DNA of 64,000 bases from Acidobacteriota bacterium. Its GTDB lineage: Bacteria > Acidobacteriota > Terriglobia > Acidiferrales > UBA7541. Shown piece after piece: positions 1 through 9,724 of this stretch (within the stretch, counting starts at the first letter, position 1; every line of letters starts with the position of its first letter). The translations under genes were made by a program, and so were the position numbers. The notes beneath the pieces were generated by a model. It saw only the letters and a list, made by a program, of their open reading frames with translations. It had not been told where the DNA came from and did not search any database. The stretch lies in the NCBI GenBank assembly GCA_003223215.1, contig QHYH01000104.1, positions 1 through 64,000 on the forward strand, given 5' to 3'.

Positions 1-8
1 ACGTTCAT
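1..8 (-). CDS. start codon of a gene leaving the window
   Basis: Reading the minus strand, an ATG at 8-6 follows a good Shine-Dalgarno sequence (GGGAGGACC, 7 bases upstream). Only the first codons (Met-Asn) lie inside the window, so the product cannot be named. The ATG overlaps the TGA of a 76-codon frame at 235-5 in an ATGA arrangement, which could be coupling or chance. Confidence 0.35.
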
Positions 9-324
9 GAAAGGTCCTCCCTATTCTTTTCAGACAATTCGAAGAAATCGTCAGGGTCATAACTTGGCGAGCCAAGGACATCTGACCGAACAGCGAGAAA
101 TCCGCGCAGGCCAAGAAGACACGGCGTGTTTGGAAACAACGAGAAACGCGCATTGGGTACAACAAAGCTTGTGCATTGAACCGCATCACCCCTGAGCGAT
201 TCCCCGGGCATCGCTTCGACATCTCGCTGCGGCACAGAGCGAAAACCGAACCTTACTATAGTTGTGCAACCTTAGAGAAGCGAACCCCTGATGTCAAGCG
301 AAAATTTCAAATCCGAAGGAAAAG

Positions 325-2271
325 CTAGGCGAGTTCCCGGACGGCTCGATAGGCTTGATCGATGGCCTGGTCGGTGTAGGCTGCGGCGGCAGCGTCGGAG
401 TTGGCGATGGCGATGCGCCCGAATCGCCTCCTGGCAATGTCGCAGGGCCTCTGGCCTTCCGGCCAATCCGGATCCCAGAGCGGATTGTATTCATAGGCAT
501 AACCGTGGGGCCAGCGATTGACGGTGATAGCCTCGATGTCGCGTGCCGGATCGAACCCGCCGGCCGACAAGACACGCGACAACTGGTCTCGGATATTGCG
601 CTCAAAGGTTTCGAATGAAGTCGTGAGCAATTCCCCGCGCCCTACTTTATGTTGATCGCGTTCCGACAGCCCGGGCATACATGGTGTTCGCGTCATGCGG
701 AGCAAAATGGGTTCGTCAGGCCTCTGCGAACATTTGTAATCGCCGATGCTGATAGCCTGGTCCAGGCCAACGCCCGTGTGATACATCCCCGGGCAGGAAA
801 CGCGTTGAATTCCCAGCTTTTCAAAAGCCTTCCAGTTTTTTGCTGCCACTACGCTGTATACTAAGGGCACTTTGGCCCCGTATTTCAACGCTTCCTTCTG
901 TGTGTCGGGCAATTCCGGGCATAGGTTCGGAATCATCATGTTCCAACAAGCCAGCACGGTGCCCTTAGCGCGAACGTTGTACACCTTTTTCTCACGGGCA
1001 TAACTGATTTCAACCTCTTTAGCAGAGGTCGGATCTCCAGCGTGACCTACGCGCACAGCGGTGCTGCTCAGTCGAATCCGCACGGGGGAAGTACTGCGAT
1101 CGAGCTTGCTGTAATCAAACCGCGCCGTGACGATATCTTCGGCGGTGTGGCCTGTCGCTGCGTCAGGGATTAGCGCTCGAACAAGTGCCCGGGCAATCGA
1201 GGCGTTTCCGTCGGGAAAGTGAAAATGATACGGCTCCTTCTCCGGAGTAGCCTCGCCCATCGCAGTGAAACCCATTCGCCGATATGGTCCGGGAGCAAGG
1301 GTCATTCCTTGAAAGCCCGGGAATCGAAGACCCCAGCAGTCCAAAGCCGCGACTCCATCGATCCCCACGCCAAAGAGTCCGTGCGTGCGCGTTTGATAGA
1401 ACGGAATCACGCCTGGATCGACCTTGACAAGCTTCAAGAGAAAATCCTTGTAGCTCATCCGCGAGAGCTTGTCCTTCTTTTCGTCGGAAGAAAGTCCGGG
1501 GAGGTAGTCGACCTTCGCTTCCTGCAAACGAATAATTTCCCTCTGGACGGCTTCGCTGAGAGGTGTTTTTGCAAGGAAGTCGGGCCAGGAAACTCCGCCT
1601 TGTCTTCCATACTGTGTGGGGCCACCGACGACGAGGCGATCCGTTCCGAAAGTTTCTTTGTCGAAGAAGTAAGCCGACTTCAGACCTTTGTACACTTTGC
1701 TGTCGTCGTGTTGTTCTTCGAACTTGGCAGGCTCGATTCCCAATTCGGTAAGCAAGCCGCGCGCTTCCGCGCTGTAAGGAAAAGGCGATTCGATGGAAAC
1801 CGTGCCACCGTTGGCAAGAAGCATCCGACTGTTGACGTGAAACTCGTTGCGCTTGGCATGACCGCCGAAATCATCGTGGTTATCGAGAATCAAGACGCGA
1901 GCGGAAGGATTCTGTTTGCGGCAAAAATACGCGGCCGCCAGCCCGCTTATGCCGCCGCCCGCGACCACCAAATCATAGGTCTCGCCCGTTTCGATGGGAG
2001 AGCCAGCCTGCTTCCAAAAACTCCCGTCGCGCTCCGAGTGGGCAGCCTCGAAAGAGCCATCATGGCTTCCGCGCATTCCTGTTAGCGTCGGAGGATAGTA
2101 GCCAGGCTTGTCTTGAGCAAACTGCTCCGCTCCCTCTGCGATCCATTCGAGTCCGGGGAGGAAACCTCCAGCTAGGCTCGAACCTACGGCGACGGCCGCG
2201 CCATTGAGAAAGTCGCGCCGCGCGATGGACCTGTCCATCCCTAATTGCTTGTCTTGATTCTCATCCGCCAT
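325..2271 (-). CDS. Tat-exported FAD-dependent amine oxidase (spermidine dehydrogenase-like), copy A
   Basis: Probable periplasmic flavoenzyme oxidising an amine, perhaps spermidine or another polyamine. The 648-residue product begins with a twin-arginine signal (ARRDFLNGAAVAVG, about residues 18-31), which implies export of a folded, cofactor-loaded protein. A dinucleotide-binding GGGISG motif lies at 105-110 after a hydrophobic beta strand, followed by an acidic turn and a GGHAKRNEF segment. The C-terminus has the NRWPHGY and RIAIANSD segments that close the FAD site in this family. The start is supported by GGAGG 8 bases upstream. It is a close paralogue of the gene at 2754-4709. Family assignment is from recall of spermidine dehydrogenase sequences; the substrate is inferred. 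Confidence 0.8.
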   Translation of the reverse strand: MADENQDKQLGMDRSIARRDFLNGAAVAVGSSLAGGFLPGLEWIAEGAEQFAQDKPGYYPPTLTGMRGSHDGSFEAAHSERDGSFWKQAGSPIETGETYDLVVAGGGISGLAAAYFCRKQNPSARVLILDNHDDFGGHAKRNEFHVNSRMLLANGGTVSIESPFPYSAEARGLLTELGIEPAKFEEQHDDSKVYKGLKSAYFFDKETFGTDRLVVGGPTQYGRQGGVSWPDFLAKTPLSEAVQREIIRLQEAKVDYLPGLSSDEKKDKLSRMSYKDFLLKLVKVDPGVIPFYQTRTHGLFGVGIDGVAALDCWGLRFPGFQGMTLAPGPYRRMGFTAMGEATPEKEPYHFHFPDGNASIARALVRALIPDAATGHTAEDIVTARFDYSKLDRSTSPVRIRLSSTAVRVGHAGDPTSAKEVEISYAREKKVYNVRAKGTVLACWNMMIPNLCPELPDTQKEALKYGAKVPLVYSVVAAKNWKAFEKLGIQRVSCPGMYHTGVGLDQAISIGDYKCSQRPDEPILLRMTRTPCMPGLSERDQHKVGRGELLTTSFETFERNIRDQLSRVLSAGGFDPARDIEAITVNRWPHGYAYEYNPLWDPDWPEGQRPCDIARRRFGRIAIANSDAAAAAYTDQAIDQAYRAVRELA

Positions 2272-2449
2272 AGTGAGCCTCCGCCGAAACCAAAAATCCT
2301 GGATTCTTGAACCACGACTCTCCCCTATGCAATGATCGTTTTCAATGAAATACGTTGTCTGACATGGTCGGCGCTTATCCCACGACGCTTCTGTCGGCAG
2401 CCTCTAGACCGCGATCAATGATTGCGAAACCCTCCCGAAGCTCCTTCTA

Positions 2450-2724
2450 CTAGATACAGAGCGGCGGGTTGGTGAAGAGAGTGTTCCACCGCACGAACGT
2501 GTAGAGTCCTTGCTCGCGCGTCTTTCGATTGCGCACTAATTCCATTCGATGAAGCGCTTCCCTTCGGGCGTCCAGAAATAAATGCCCTTGGCTTTCGCTA
2601 CAGGCAAGGGATCGACTTTGGATTGCGCGGACCATTCAAACAAGGTGTGTTTCTTGACCAGGGCAACCATCTCCTCCTCGGTCATTTTTGCCACAGCCAC
2701 ATGCGTAGTCACGTTATGCCTCAC
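2450..2724 (-). pseudogene. remnant of a class-III aminotransferase with a large internal deletion
   Basis: The first part reads as the N-terminus of a PLP-dependent class-III aminotransferase (KKHTLFEWSAQSKVDPLPVA, then FWTPEGKRFIEWN) and stops at about 2536. A second frame continues at once with the C-terminal signature of the same family (GLYTFVRWNTLFTNPPLCI) and ends at 2450. Over 300 residues, including the PLP lysine, are missing. The remnant sits between two spermidine-dehydrogenase-like genes on the same strand, so the intact gene may have processed the product of the amine oxidase. It cannot encode an active enzyme. A class-III aminotransferase is clear; the exact subfamily is not. 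Confidence 0.8.
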
Positions 2725-2753
2725 TTAAGTTCACATCGTTTCCTGCGAAACTC

Positions 2754-4709
2754 TCATGCAGTCAAAAGTTCCTGCACGGCACGATACGCCTGATCGATAG
2801 CAACGTCCGTGTACGCTGTAGCGCCGGAATCCGTGTTGGCGATGGCAATCCTGCCGAATTTCTTTCTGCCAATGACGTGCGGGCGTTCCGCTTCCGGCCA
2901 ATCCGGATCGAACAGGGGGTTATATTCATACCCATAGCCGTGCGGCCAGCGGTTGATGGTGATCGCCTGAATGTCTTCCGCCGGGGCAAACCCGCCAGCG
3001 CTAAGGATACGCGCGAGTTGGTCTCGCGTCCTGCGTTCGAAATCTTCAAACGAGGTCACCAAGAGCTCCATGCGCCCGGCTTTGTGCTGTTCGCGGGCTG
3101 GAAGCCCAGGCTTGCAGGGCGTCCGGCTGAGGTGCAAGAGGATGGGCTCGTCGGGTGATTTAGGGCTGTGATAATCCCCAATGTTAATGGCTGCGTTCAA
3201 ACTGATGGATTCCCAGTACGAGCCCGGCGCGCGTACATTTTGTATCCCGAGTTTTTGAAATGCCTTCCAGCTCCGAATGCCGACGGTGCCATAGACAAGG
3301 GGTACTTTGACCAGGTAGTGCAGCGCCTCTTTCTGCTCGTCCGGCAATTCCGGACAAAGGAACGGAATCATCATGTTCCAACAAGCCAGAACGCAGCTCT
3401 TTGCCCGGACTTTAAACAAATCTTTTCCGCGCGCGTAAGTTACTTCCACTTCTTGCGTATTAGTGGGATTGCCGAGGTTTCTGGCGGCCACAACGGCGCT
3501 GTTGAGTCGAAGCCGAATCGGAGAATCCGACACCTCTAATTTAGAATAGTCCGCGCGCGCGATCACAACGTCCTCAACCGAGTGCCCGGGGATGGCTCCC
3601 GGTATTAAATCCCGGACAAGTAGACGGGCGATGGATGCGTTTCCGTCCGGAAAATGATATCGGTAAGAGCCTCCGTTCGCATATCCCGCAGCGGAATAGC
3701 TCATGTTTGCAGCGGCGCCGGGCTCGAGATGCATGCCCTGAAATCCCGGTAATCCAATGGCCCAGCAATCGAGAGCCGGCTCGGCGTCGATGCCCACACC
3801 CCACTCACCGTGAGTGCGCGTCTGGTAGAACGCGATTACTCCATGATCTACCTTCGCGATATTCAGCAAGAAATCGCGGTAGCTGATTTTGGAGAGCCGA
3901 GCCTTTCTTTCTGCAGAGGCCAAACCAGGCATGTAGTCGATGCTTGATTCCTCGATGCGTGCAATATCCTGGCGCACTGCATCCGTCAGAGGAGCATCGG
4001 CAAGAAAATCTTTCCATGTCGTCGCCCTGCCTTCTTGACGTGGCCCGCCGCGACGGCCACCTGGCTCTCCCACGAGGAGTTTGTCAGCCCCAAAAGTTTC
4101 CTTGTCAAAGAAAACAGCGGACTTTAATCCGAGAGAGTGATACAGATTGCGATCCGCAGTTGTTTCCTCAAGCTTTGGCGGATCGATGCCAAGCTTTTTT
4201 AGCAAGCCGTCCGCTTGTGGGCTGTAGGGGGTCGGGCTGTCGATCAGCAATGTACCGCCGTTGCACAGCTGGAGCTTTCCCCCAAGATGAAATTCGTTTC
4301 GTTTAGCGTGGCCGCCAAAGTCATCGTGATTCTCTAGGAGCAGGATTCGAGATGATTTGCCAGCATGCTCCCGAAAGAAATGCGCTGCCGCGAGGCCGCT
4401 GATGCCGGCGCCCACCACAACAAGATCGTAAACTTCCTTAGTGTCGGTGGGTGCGGGGGCGGTCTTCCAGAATGTGCCATCGCGAAGACTATGGGCGGTT
4501 TCAAACGAGCCGGGATGGCTTCCACGAAGACCCGTCAACTCCGGCGGGTAATAGTCAGCTTGGCCCGGCTGTTTAGTCTCCGAGGAACGTCCGCTAAGCC
4601 TGGTACCTGTAAGCAGTGAGCCCGCAACGATCACAGCCGCCCCATTAATGAAATCTCGGCGCGTAATTGGCCGATCCATTCCCAGATAGCGGTCGTGGTC
4701 CTCGGTCAT
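2754..4709 (-). CDS. Tat-exported FAD-dependent amine oxidase (spermidine dehydrogenase-like), copy B
   Basis: Paralogue of the gene at 325-2271, with the same order: twin-arginine signal (TRRDFINGAAVIVAG), FAD-binding VVGAGISGLAAAHF, GGHAKRNEFHLGG, then the C-terminal NRWPHGYGYEYNPLFDPDWP and RIAIANTDSGATAYTD segments. About 651 residues from the ATG at 4709, which has AAGGACAGG just upstream and aligns with the start of copy A; an ATG 11 codons earlier (4742) is less likely. Predicted periplasmic polyamine or amine oxidation. The duplication flanks an aminotransferase remnant, so the ancestral unit may have been oxidase-aminotransferase-oxidase. Confidence 0.8.
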   Translation of the reverse strand: MTEDHDRYLGMDRPITRRDFINGAAVIVAGSLLTGTRLSGRSSETKQPGQADYYPPELTGLRGSHPGSFETAHSLRDGTFWKTAPAPTDTKEVYDLVVVGAGISGLAAAHFFREHAGKSSRILLLENHDDFGGHAKRNEFHLGGKLQLCNGGTLLIDSPTPYSPQADGLLKKLGIDPPKLEETTADRNLYHSLGLKSAVFFDKETFGADKLLVGEPGGRRGGPRQEGRATTWKDFLADAPLTDAVRQDIARIEESSIDYMPGLASAERKARLSKISYRDFLLNIAKVDHGVIAFYQTRTHGEWGVGIDAEPALDCWAIGLPGFQGMHLEPGAAANMSYSAAGYANGGSYRYHFPDGNASIARLLVRDLIPGAIPGHSVEDVVIARADYSKLEVSDSPIRLRLNSAVVAARNLGNPTNTQEVEVTYARGKDLFKVRAKSCVLACWNMMIPFLCPELPDEQKEALHYLVKVPLVYGTVGIRSWKAFQKLGIQNVRAPGSYWESISLNAAINIGDYHSPKSPDEPILLHLSRTPCKPGLPAREQHKAGRMELLVTSFEDFERRTRDQLARILSAGGFAPAEDIQAITINRWPHGYGYEYNPLFDPDWPEAERPHVIGRKKFGRIAIANTDSGATAYTDVAIDQAYRAVQELLTA

Positions 4710-4879
4710 GGGTCCTGTCCTTGGTCTAACTTTCCATGCCAATTTATTCTTGTAAATTTACATGTTTCTTGTAAGGTCTTCGGTGTGAAAATGTCAAGAA
4801 GAAACGACCCTTTGCGCGCTGTCCTGAGACTTTTGCATAGCGTTTGGAAAGATCCGGCATGCATCGGAGGTCGCGCCGT

Positions 4880-5303
4880 CGGAAACGACCCTTCCAAACC
4901 ATTATTCCCGCATTCATGGAACGAGGGGACATCCACATTGGCTTCGGAATCATGGGCGGTTCGAATCAACCATTGGCTCACGCTCAGTTCGTCTCCAATT
5001 TCGTCGACTACGGCATGAGCATCCAAGCCGCGTTGGAAGCTCCTAGATTCACGATCCCGGATACCGGTTCGCGCATCATTGGTTGCAACATCCTCGTGGA
5101 GTCGCGCGTCGCCCCTGACGTATTGCAACAACTCAGGCAAAAGGGGCATCAGTTGAGAGTTCGCAAGGAATATTCTGCAAAATTCTGCAACGATGGGCAG
5201 GGGACAAGCTGTACTTCGCGACTCGAAGCGTCGAATAAACGTCGGGGCGTCCGATCCTCGTGCAGACGGTGCGGCCGAGCCCGAACCACCTCGTCTGCCT
5301 TAA
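4880..5303 (+). pseudogene. C-terminal remnant of gamma-glutamyltransferase, frameshifted
   Basis: The translation from about 4886 matches the small-subunit C-terminus of gamma-glutamyltransferase: TIIPAFM, then FGIMGGSNQPLAHAQFVSNF and ALEAPRFT. Near 5180 the frame changes; the next frame gives MGRGQAVLRDS and ASDPRADGAAEPEPP, the usual end of such proteins, ending at 5303. The catalytic Thr and the whole large subunit are absent, so this is a decayed fragment. It lies divergent from the amine oxidases; together with the aminotransferase remnant it suggests a lost gamma-glutamyl-amine or polyamine pathway (inference). Confidence 0.8.
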
Positions 5304-5707
5304 CGCCGCGCAGCCTTGTTGGTCGACAGCCTGGCACAGGGTGGAACGAGACGCGGCTCAGACAGCCGGGCTATGAGAAACTTCTCCTTGGTCCATTGCG
5401 CAGATTATGCTTGACAGCCTACCCCTCTTTCCCTAAGGTTTCAGATTTATTGTAGGGTTCTAGTGGGTTACTCGGCCTCCAGGGGTATCCAGTTTCGTTG
5501 TGCGGGTACCGGCGAGGTTTGAGGGCGGTTTTCGATGGGAAGTGGCGGTCGCGGCCTAGGTGATCTTGCCGCTCAAGCGTGCCGCACTGCCCGCCAGTTT
5601 CATCCGCAATCCAAATTCGCGTGCGCAAGCGGAACGATGATCTCGGGGACCTCGAAGCATTCAGAACCAAGCAAATCCGCACAATTCGGCTCGTGGGGGG
5701 ATAGCTT
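5304..5707 (+). other. gene-free leader region upstream of the TonB receptor
   Basis: No coding signal found. TTGACA at 5411-5416 followed 17 bases later by TAAGGT (5434-5439) could be a sigma-70 type promoter about 270 bases before the receptor gene; the -10 match is poor. Confidence 0.2.
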
Positions 5708-8700
5708 ATGAGGAATTGGAAACATTTCGTAGGTTTGTTGGCACTCTTAACTGCTTATGCAGTTTCCGTGTCATCGCAGACCGCGCTCACTTCCCTGCGC
5801 GGCGCGGTGACCGATCCTTCAGGAGGAGTTGTGCCGAACGTACGGGTTGCGCTGGACAATAAGGCCACCGGCGCGCACATGACCCGGACCACGGATTCTA
5901 GCGGTGAATATAGCTTCCTGCAGATCCCCCCTGGCCAATACACGGTGACGGTGACCATGACGGGCTTTGGAACTCAGTCCAAAGGGGCCGAATTACTTGT
6001 AAACCAGCCGGCGACGATCAACTTTGCGCTTTCCGTTCAGGAGTCCAAAACCACGGTCGAAGTCAGCACAGAAGCGCAAACCATCAATGCGACGGACGCT
6101 ACCATCGGAAACTCCGTCAGCAACACGACAGTGCAAGCACTGCCGATGGAAGGGCGAAACGTTCCCGACCTGTTGAGTTTGCAGCCTGGCGTGCTGTACC
6201 TGGGCCAGAAATTCAACAATATCAGCAGCGCGAACCGCGACACAGACAGCCGCAGCGGAGCCGTTTCTGGAGCGCGCTCGGATCAGAGCAACGTGACTTT
6301 GGATGGAGTCGACAACAACGACCAAAGACAGGGTTACGCCTTCACAGGCGTCTTGCGTTCAACACTGGATTCCCTCGAAGAGTTCCGAGTGACCACCACC
6401 GACGCCAATGCTGAGAGTGGCCGATCCTCCGGCGCGCAAGTCGTTCTTGTGACTAAGAGTGGCACAAACCAACTCCACGGAAGCATTTATGAATACAATA
6501 GAACCAATTTCGGTCATGCCAACGATATCTTCAACAAGACGGCCCAGCTTCAAGCCGGACTGCCGAATAAAGCTGCGCCGCTAATTCGCAATACGTTTGG
6601 GGGCTCGCTCGGAGGCCCAATCAAGCATGACAGACTGTTCTACTTTTTGAACTATGAAGGCCAACGAACGGCTGAGAACAAGCAAATCTTCCAAACCGTG
6701 CCTACGCAGTCGTTTCGCGATGGCAACTTAAAGTACATAGACACGGCTGGTAACGTCGTCACGCTTTGCAGCTCCATGTCCGTATCCAATGGCAAGTGCC
6801 CGAACGCCAGCCCCAAGGACGATCTAGGGTCCATGGATCCAAATTGCTCGTCGAAAGGAACTTGCCCCTGGGGACCCGGTGCCGACCCTAATTCTCTTGC
6901 CACGTTCAATTCCTACCCTTTGCCGAATGCCCCCGGCGGCGACGGACTGAACACAGGAGGCTTGACGTTTTCCGCCCCTAATCCAGCTAACCTGAATACC
7001 TATATCGCCAAGATCGACTACGAAATGTCCGATCACAGCCGCTTTTTCATTCGCGGCATTCAGCAAGGCGACAGGATTTCGGCTAGCCCGCAGTTTTCCG
7101 GCCAGCCACCCAATTCAGAAATCATCGACACTTCGAAAGGGCTAGCCGCGGGCCATTTGTGGACCATCAGACAAAACTTGATTAACAACTTCCGTTACGG
7201 CTATATCCGGCAAGGATTGAATGTCGCGGGTGCCGGAACCGCATCCTATTCCGACTTCGCGGGACTGAGCCCGCTGACTGCGGAAAACCGCAGCACCTTT
7301 CTCAACGTTCCTGTGCACAATTTCCTGGACGACGTGAACTGGATCAAGGGGAAGCACACGCTGCAATTCGGCGTGAATTGGCGCATCATTCATAACAACA
7401 CGGCTTCCAACGCGGTATCGTTTGATTCGGCCACCAGCGGCGCGGGCAACATCAGCCAAGCAGCAATTGCAGGCACTTTCCAGAGTTTTGATCCAGAGGC
7501 CTTCCCTAACGGCGCGGCTCCTTGCAATCAGCAAACGGGCGCGGGTTGCTATCCCGCCGTGGGCGGCTGCTTCGGCACCAGCTATGACAATGCCGTGACG
7601 AGCATTGCCGGCCTGCTGTCAACGATCAACGCCAACAATAATTACAAAGTTTCGCAGGATGGCACCCAAGCTACGCTCTTGCCAGTCGGCCAGCTCATCC
7701 CGCGTCACTTCAAAGCCAACGAATTCGAGTGGTATGTTCAGGACTCCTATCGCTTGAAACCGAACTTAACGGTCACCTTGGGGGTGCGGCATAGCCTGCT
7801 GCAAACCCCTTACGAAGTAGATGGCCAACAGGTGGCGCCGACCGTCGACCTGCACCAATGGTTTGAGAACCGGGCGATCGCAGCAAAACAAGGTCTCGGC
7901 AATCAGCCAGAATTTTCCTTCGTTCCTTCTGGCCAGGGCCGCGGTGGAAAACCTTACTGGCCTATGAACAAAGACAATTTCGCCCCCCGCTTTTCGATAG
8001 CCTATTCGCCTGGTTCTCAGGAAGGCCTCGGGAAAAGCCTCTTCGGAGGCCCAGGCAAGACCTCCATCCGTGCCGGCATCGGCATGTACTACGACCACTT
8101 CGGTGAGGGAATCATAGACGGCTTCAGCCAGTTTGGCTCTTTCGGTCTTACCAGCACGCAAGCGGCACCGTCCAACATTCTTACGCCCGATGATGCGCCG
8201 CGTTACCTGGGAAGGACGAGCGTGCCCATCAATATTCTTCCTCCTGCCAATTCCAGCGTCAGCTACCCGGCAACTCCGCCGAACGACCCGAATACGACCG
8301 GATTTACCTTCAACTCCAATGGGATTGATGGCAGCCTCAAGACGCCCTATTCCATTGCCATGGATTTGTCTGTGCAGCGCCAGCTGCAAGGCGGATTCAC
8401 GTTTGAAGCGGCCTACGTCGGGCGCCGTGGCCGCCATTTGCTCCAGCAGCTCGATTTAGCAGCCGCGACGGATCTTGTTGACCCGAAGTCGGGGATGGAT
8501 TACTTCACGGCCGCCACATTGATGACGCAGTTCGCCTTGGCACATGGCGAAGACAAAACTGCGGTGATTCCACCCATTCCCTACTTTGAGGATGTATTCC
8601 CCACCGCAGCTGCCGGAGGGTTCAGCGCAACCCAGAACATCTACACTGGTGCTGGGGGGAACGCTGCATGCCCGTCCGGTTTCCGCTGGGCCAACCGCCC

Positions 8701-9685
8701 TGGAAGAGAGATAGGCGCACCGTTCCGCCTGGGCCTGCTCGCCACGCAACTGGCTAACGGCGGGGGGTCTCCTCCCTGCTTCGGATTGCCCCCGGTTCCC
8801 TTCTGGAATCCGCAATTCTCTTCGCTGATGGCGTGGTCCTCCATAGGGATCAGCAACTATGACGCTGGTCAATTCATCTTGCGTCACCCCATGACCCACG
8901 GTCTGCAAATGGACTTTAGCTACACTTTTGGAAAATCTATGGATATGGGTTCGGATGCCGAGCGGACAAATTCCCAGGGCACGACTTCGACTACACAAAG
9001 CGGCCTTGGAAACACAACGCGAAGCTTTATTGAGGTTCCTTGGAAACCGAGGCTGAACTATGCGCCGTCGGACTTCGATATCCGACATGTGATCACCACG
9101 ACGTGGGTCTACGGCCTGCCATTTGGGAACGGCAAGTGGCTTGGAAGCAAATCCAGCTCTGGGCTGGATGCAATCATCGGAGGTTGGCAGCTGTCGGGAC
9201 TCGGCCGATGGACGAGTGCATTGCCATTCAGCGTCGTCGACACTCGCGGCTTCACCAACAATTTCCTGTTCAATGACTTTATGGTGAAAACCGGGCCCGT
9301 TCAATCGGGCCTGTTCCACGATCCCACCACCGGGGCGCCCATCGCTTTTCCTGATCCCGCAGCTGTGGTTGCCGGAGTCTCGATAACAACAGGCGTCCCC
9401 GCGACTCTTACTCCACTTCGCTTTGCGTTTCCCGGCGAGGCCGGAAGCCGCAATGCTTTCCGTGGTCAGGGCTTTTTTGGAATCGACGCGAGCTTGGCAA
9501 AAACCTGGAAGGTTTATGAGCGAATGTCTCTGAAGTTTGCCTGGGATGTCTTCAACATCACGAATTCCGTCCGCTTCGACACCAATTCCCTGGATGTCGG
9601 CTCCGACGACGGCGGCTTTGGACAGTACAGTGGAACACTGACTACACCGCGTGTTCAGCAGTTCTCCCTGCGCTTGACCTTCTGA
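5708..9685 (+). CDS. TonB-dependent receptor, Oar-like, with carboxypeptidase-regulatory domain
   Basis: Outer-membrane receptor of 1,325 residues. Signal peptide at 1-24; a carboxypeptidase-regulatory-like fold at about 28-110 (LRGAVTDPSGGVVPNVRVAL, then GEYSFLQIPPGQYTVTV); a plug domain from about 125 (LPMEGRNVPDLLSLQPG, GVDNNDQ, VVLVTKSGTNQLHGSIYEY); then a long beta-barrel ending in an aromatic residue (QQFSLRLTF), as outer-membrane proteins do. This is the expanded acidobacterial receptor family, usually thought to take up sugar or peptide oligomers. Its ligand cannot be read from sequence. It stands alone, convergent with the regulator at 9725. Confidence 0.88.
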   Translation: MRNWKHFVGLLALLTAYAVSVSSQTALTSLRGAVTDPSGGVVPNVRVALDNKATGAHMTRTTDSSGEYSFLQIPPGQYTVTVTMTGFGTQSKGAELLVNQPATINFALSVQESKTTVEVSTEAQTINATDATIGNSVSNTTVQALPMEGRNVPDLLSLQPGVLYLGQKFNNISSANRDTDSRSGAVSGARSDQSNVTLDGVDNNDQRQGYAFTGVLRSTLDSLEEFRVTTTDANAESGRSSGAQVVLVTKSGTNQLHGSIYEYNRTNFGHANDIFNKTAQLQAGLPNKAAPLIRNTFGGSLGGPIKHDRLFYFLNYEGQRTAENKQIFQTVPTQSFRDGNLKYIDTAGNVVTLCSSMSVSNGKCPNASPKDDLGSMDPNCSSKGTCPWGPGADPNSLATFNSYPLPNAPGGDGLNTGGLTFSAPNPANLNTYIAKIDYEMSDHSRFFIRGIQQGDRISASPQFSGQPPNSEIIDTSKGLAAGHLWTIRQNLINNFRYGYIRQGLNVAGAGTASYSDFAGLSPLTAENRSTFLNVPVHNFLDDVNWIKGKHTLQFGVNWRIIHNNTASNAVSFDSATSGAGNISQAAIAGTFQSFDPEAFPNGAAPCNQQTGAGCYPAVGGCFGTSYDNAVTSIAGLLSTINANNNYKVSQDGTQATLLPVGQLIPRHFKANEFEWYVQDSYRLKPNLTVTLGVRHSLLQTPYEVDGQQVAPTVDLHQWFENRAIAAKQGLGNQPEFSFVPSGQGRGGKPYWPMNKDNFAPRFSIAYSPGSQEGLGKSLFGGPGKTSIRAGIGMYYDHFGEGIIDGFSQFGSFGLTSTQAAPSNILTPDDAPRYLGRTSVPINILPPANSSVSYPATPPNDPNTTGFTFNSNGIDGSLKTPYSIAMDLSVQRQLQGGFTFEAAYVGRRGRHLLQQLDLAAATDLVDPKSGMDYFTAATLMTQFALAHGEDKTAVIPPIPYFEDVFPTAAAGGFSATQNIYTGAGGNAACPSGFRWANRPGREIGAPFRLGLLATQLANGGGSPPCFGLPPVPFWNPQFSSLMAWSSIGISNYDAGQFILRHPMTHGLQMDFSYTFGKSMDMGSDAERTNSQGTTSTTQSGLGNTTRSFIEVPWKPRLNYAPSDFDIRHVITTTWVYGLPFGNGKWLGSKSSSGLDAIIGGWQLSGLGRWTSALPFSVVDTRGFTNNFLFNDFMVKTGPVQSGLFHDPTTGAPIAFPDPAAVVAGVSITTGVPATLTPLRFAFPGEAGSRNAFRGQGFFGIDASLAKTWKVYERMSLKFAWDVFNITNSVRFDTNSLDVGSDDGGFGQYSGTLTTPRVQQFSLRLTF

Positions 9686-9724
9686 TTAGAGGGAAGGGGA
9701 TTGTAGTTCGCCGGAGAACGGTGG

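Noticed and set aside
5-235. 76-codon minus-strand frame ending in an ATGA overlap with the start at position 8
   Set aside because: No recognisable domain, poor ribosome site, and no way to see the downstream gene; left as a possible but unsupported coupled ORF.
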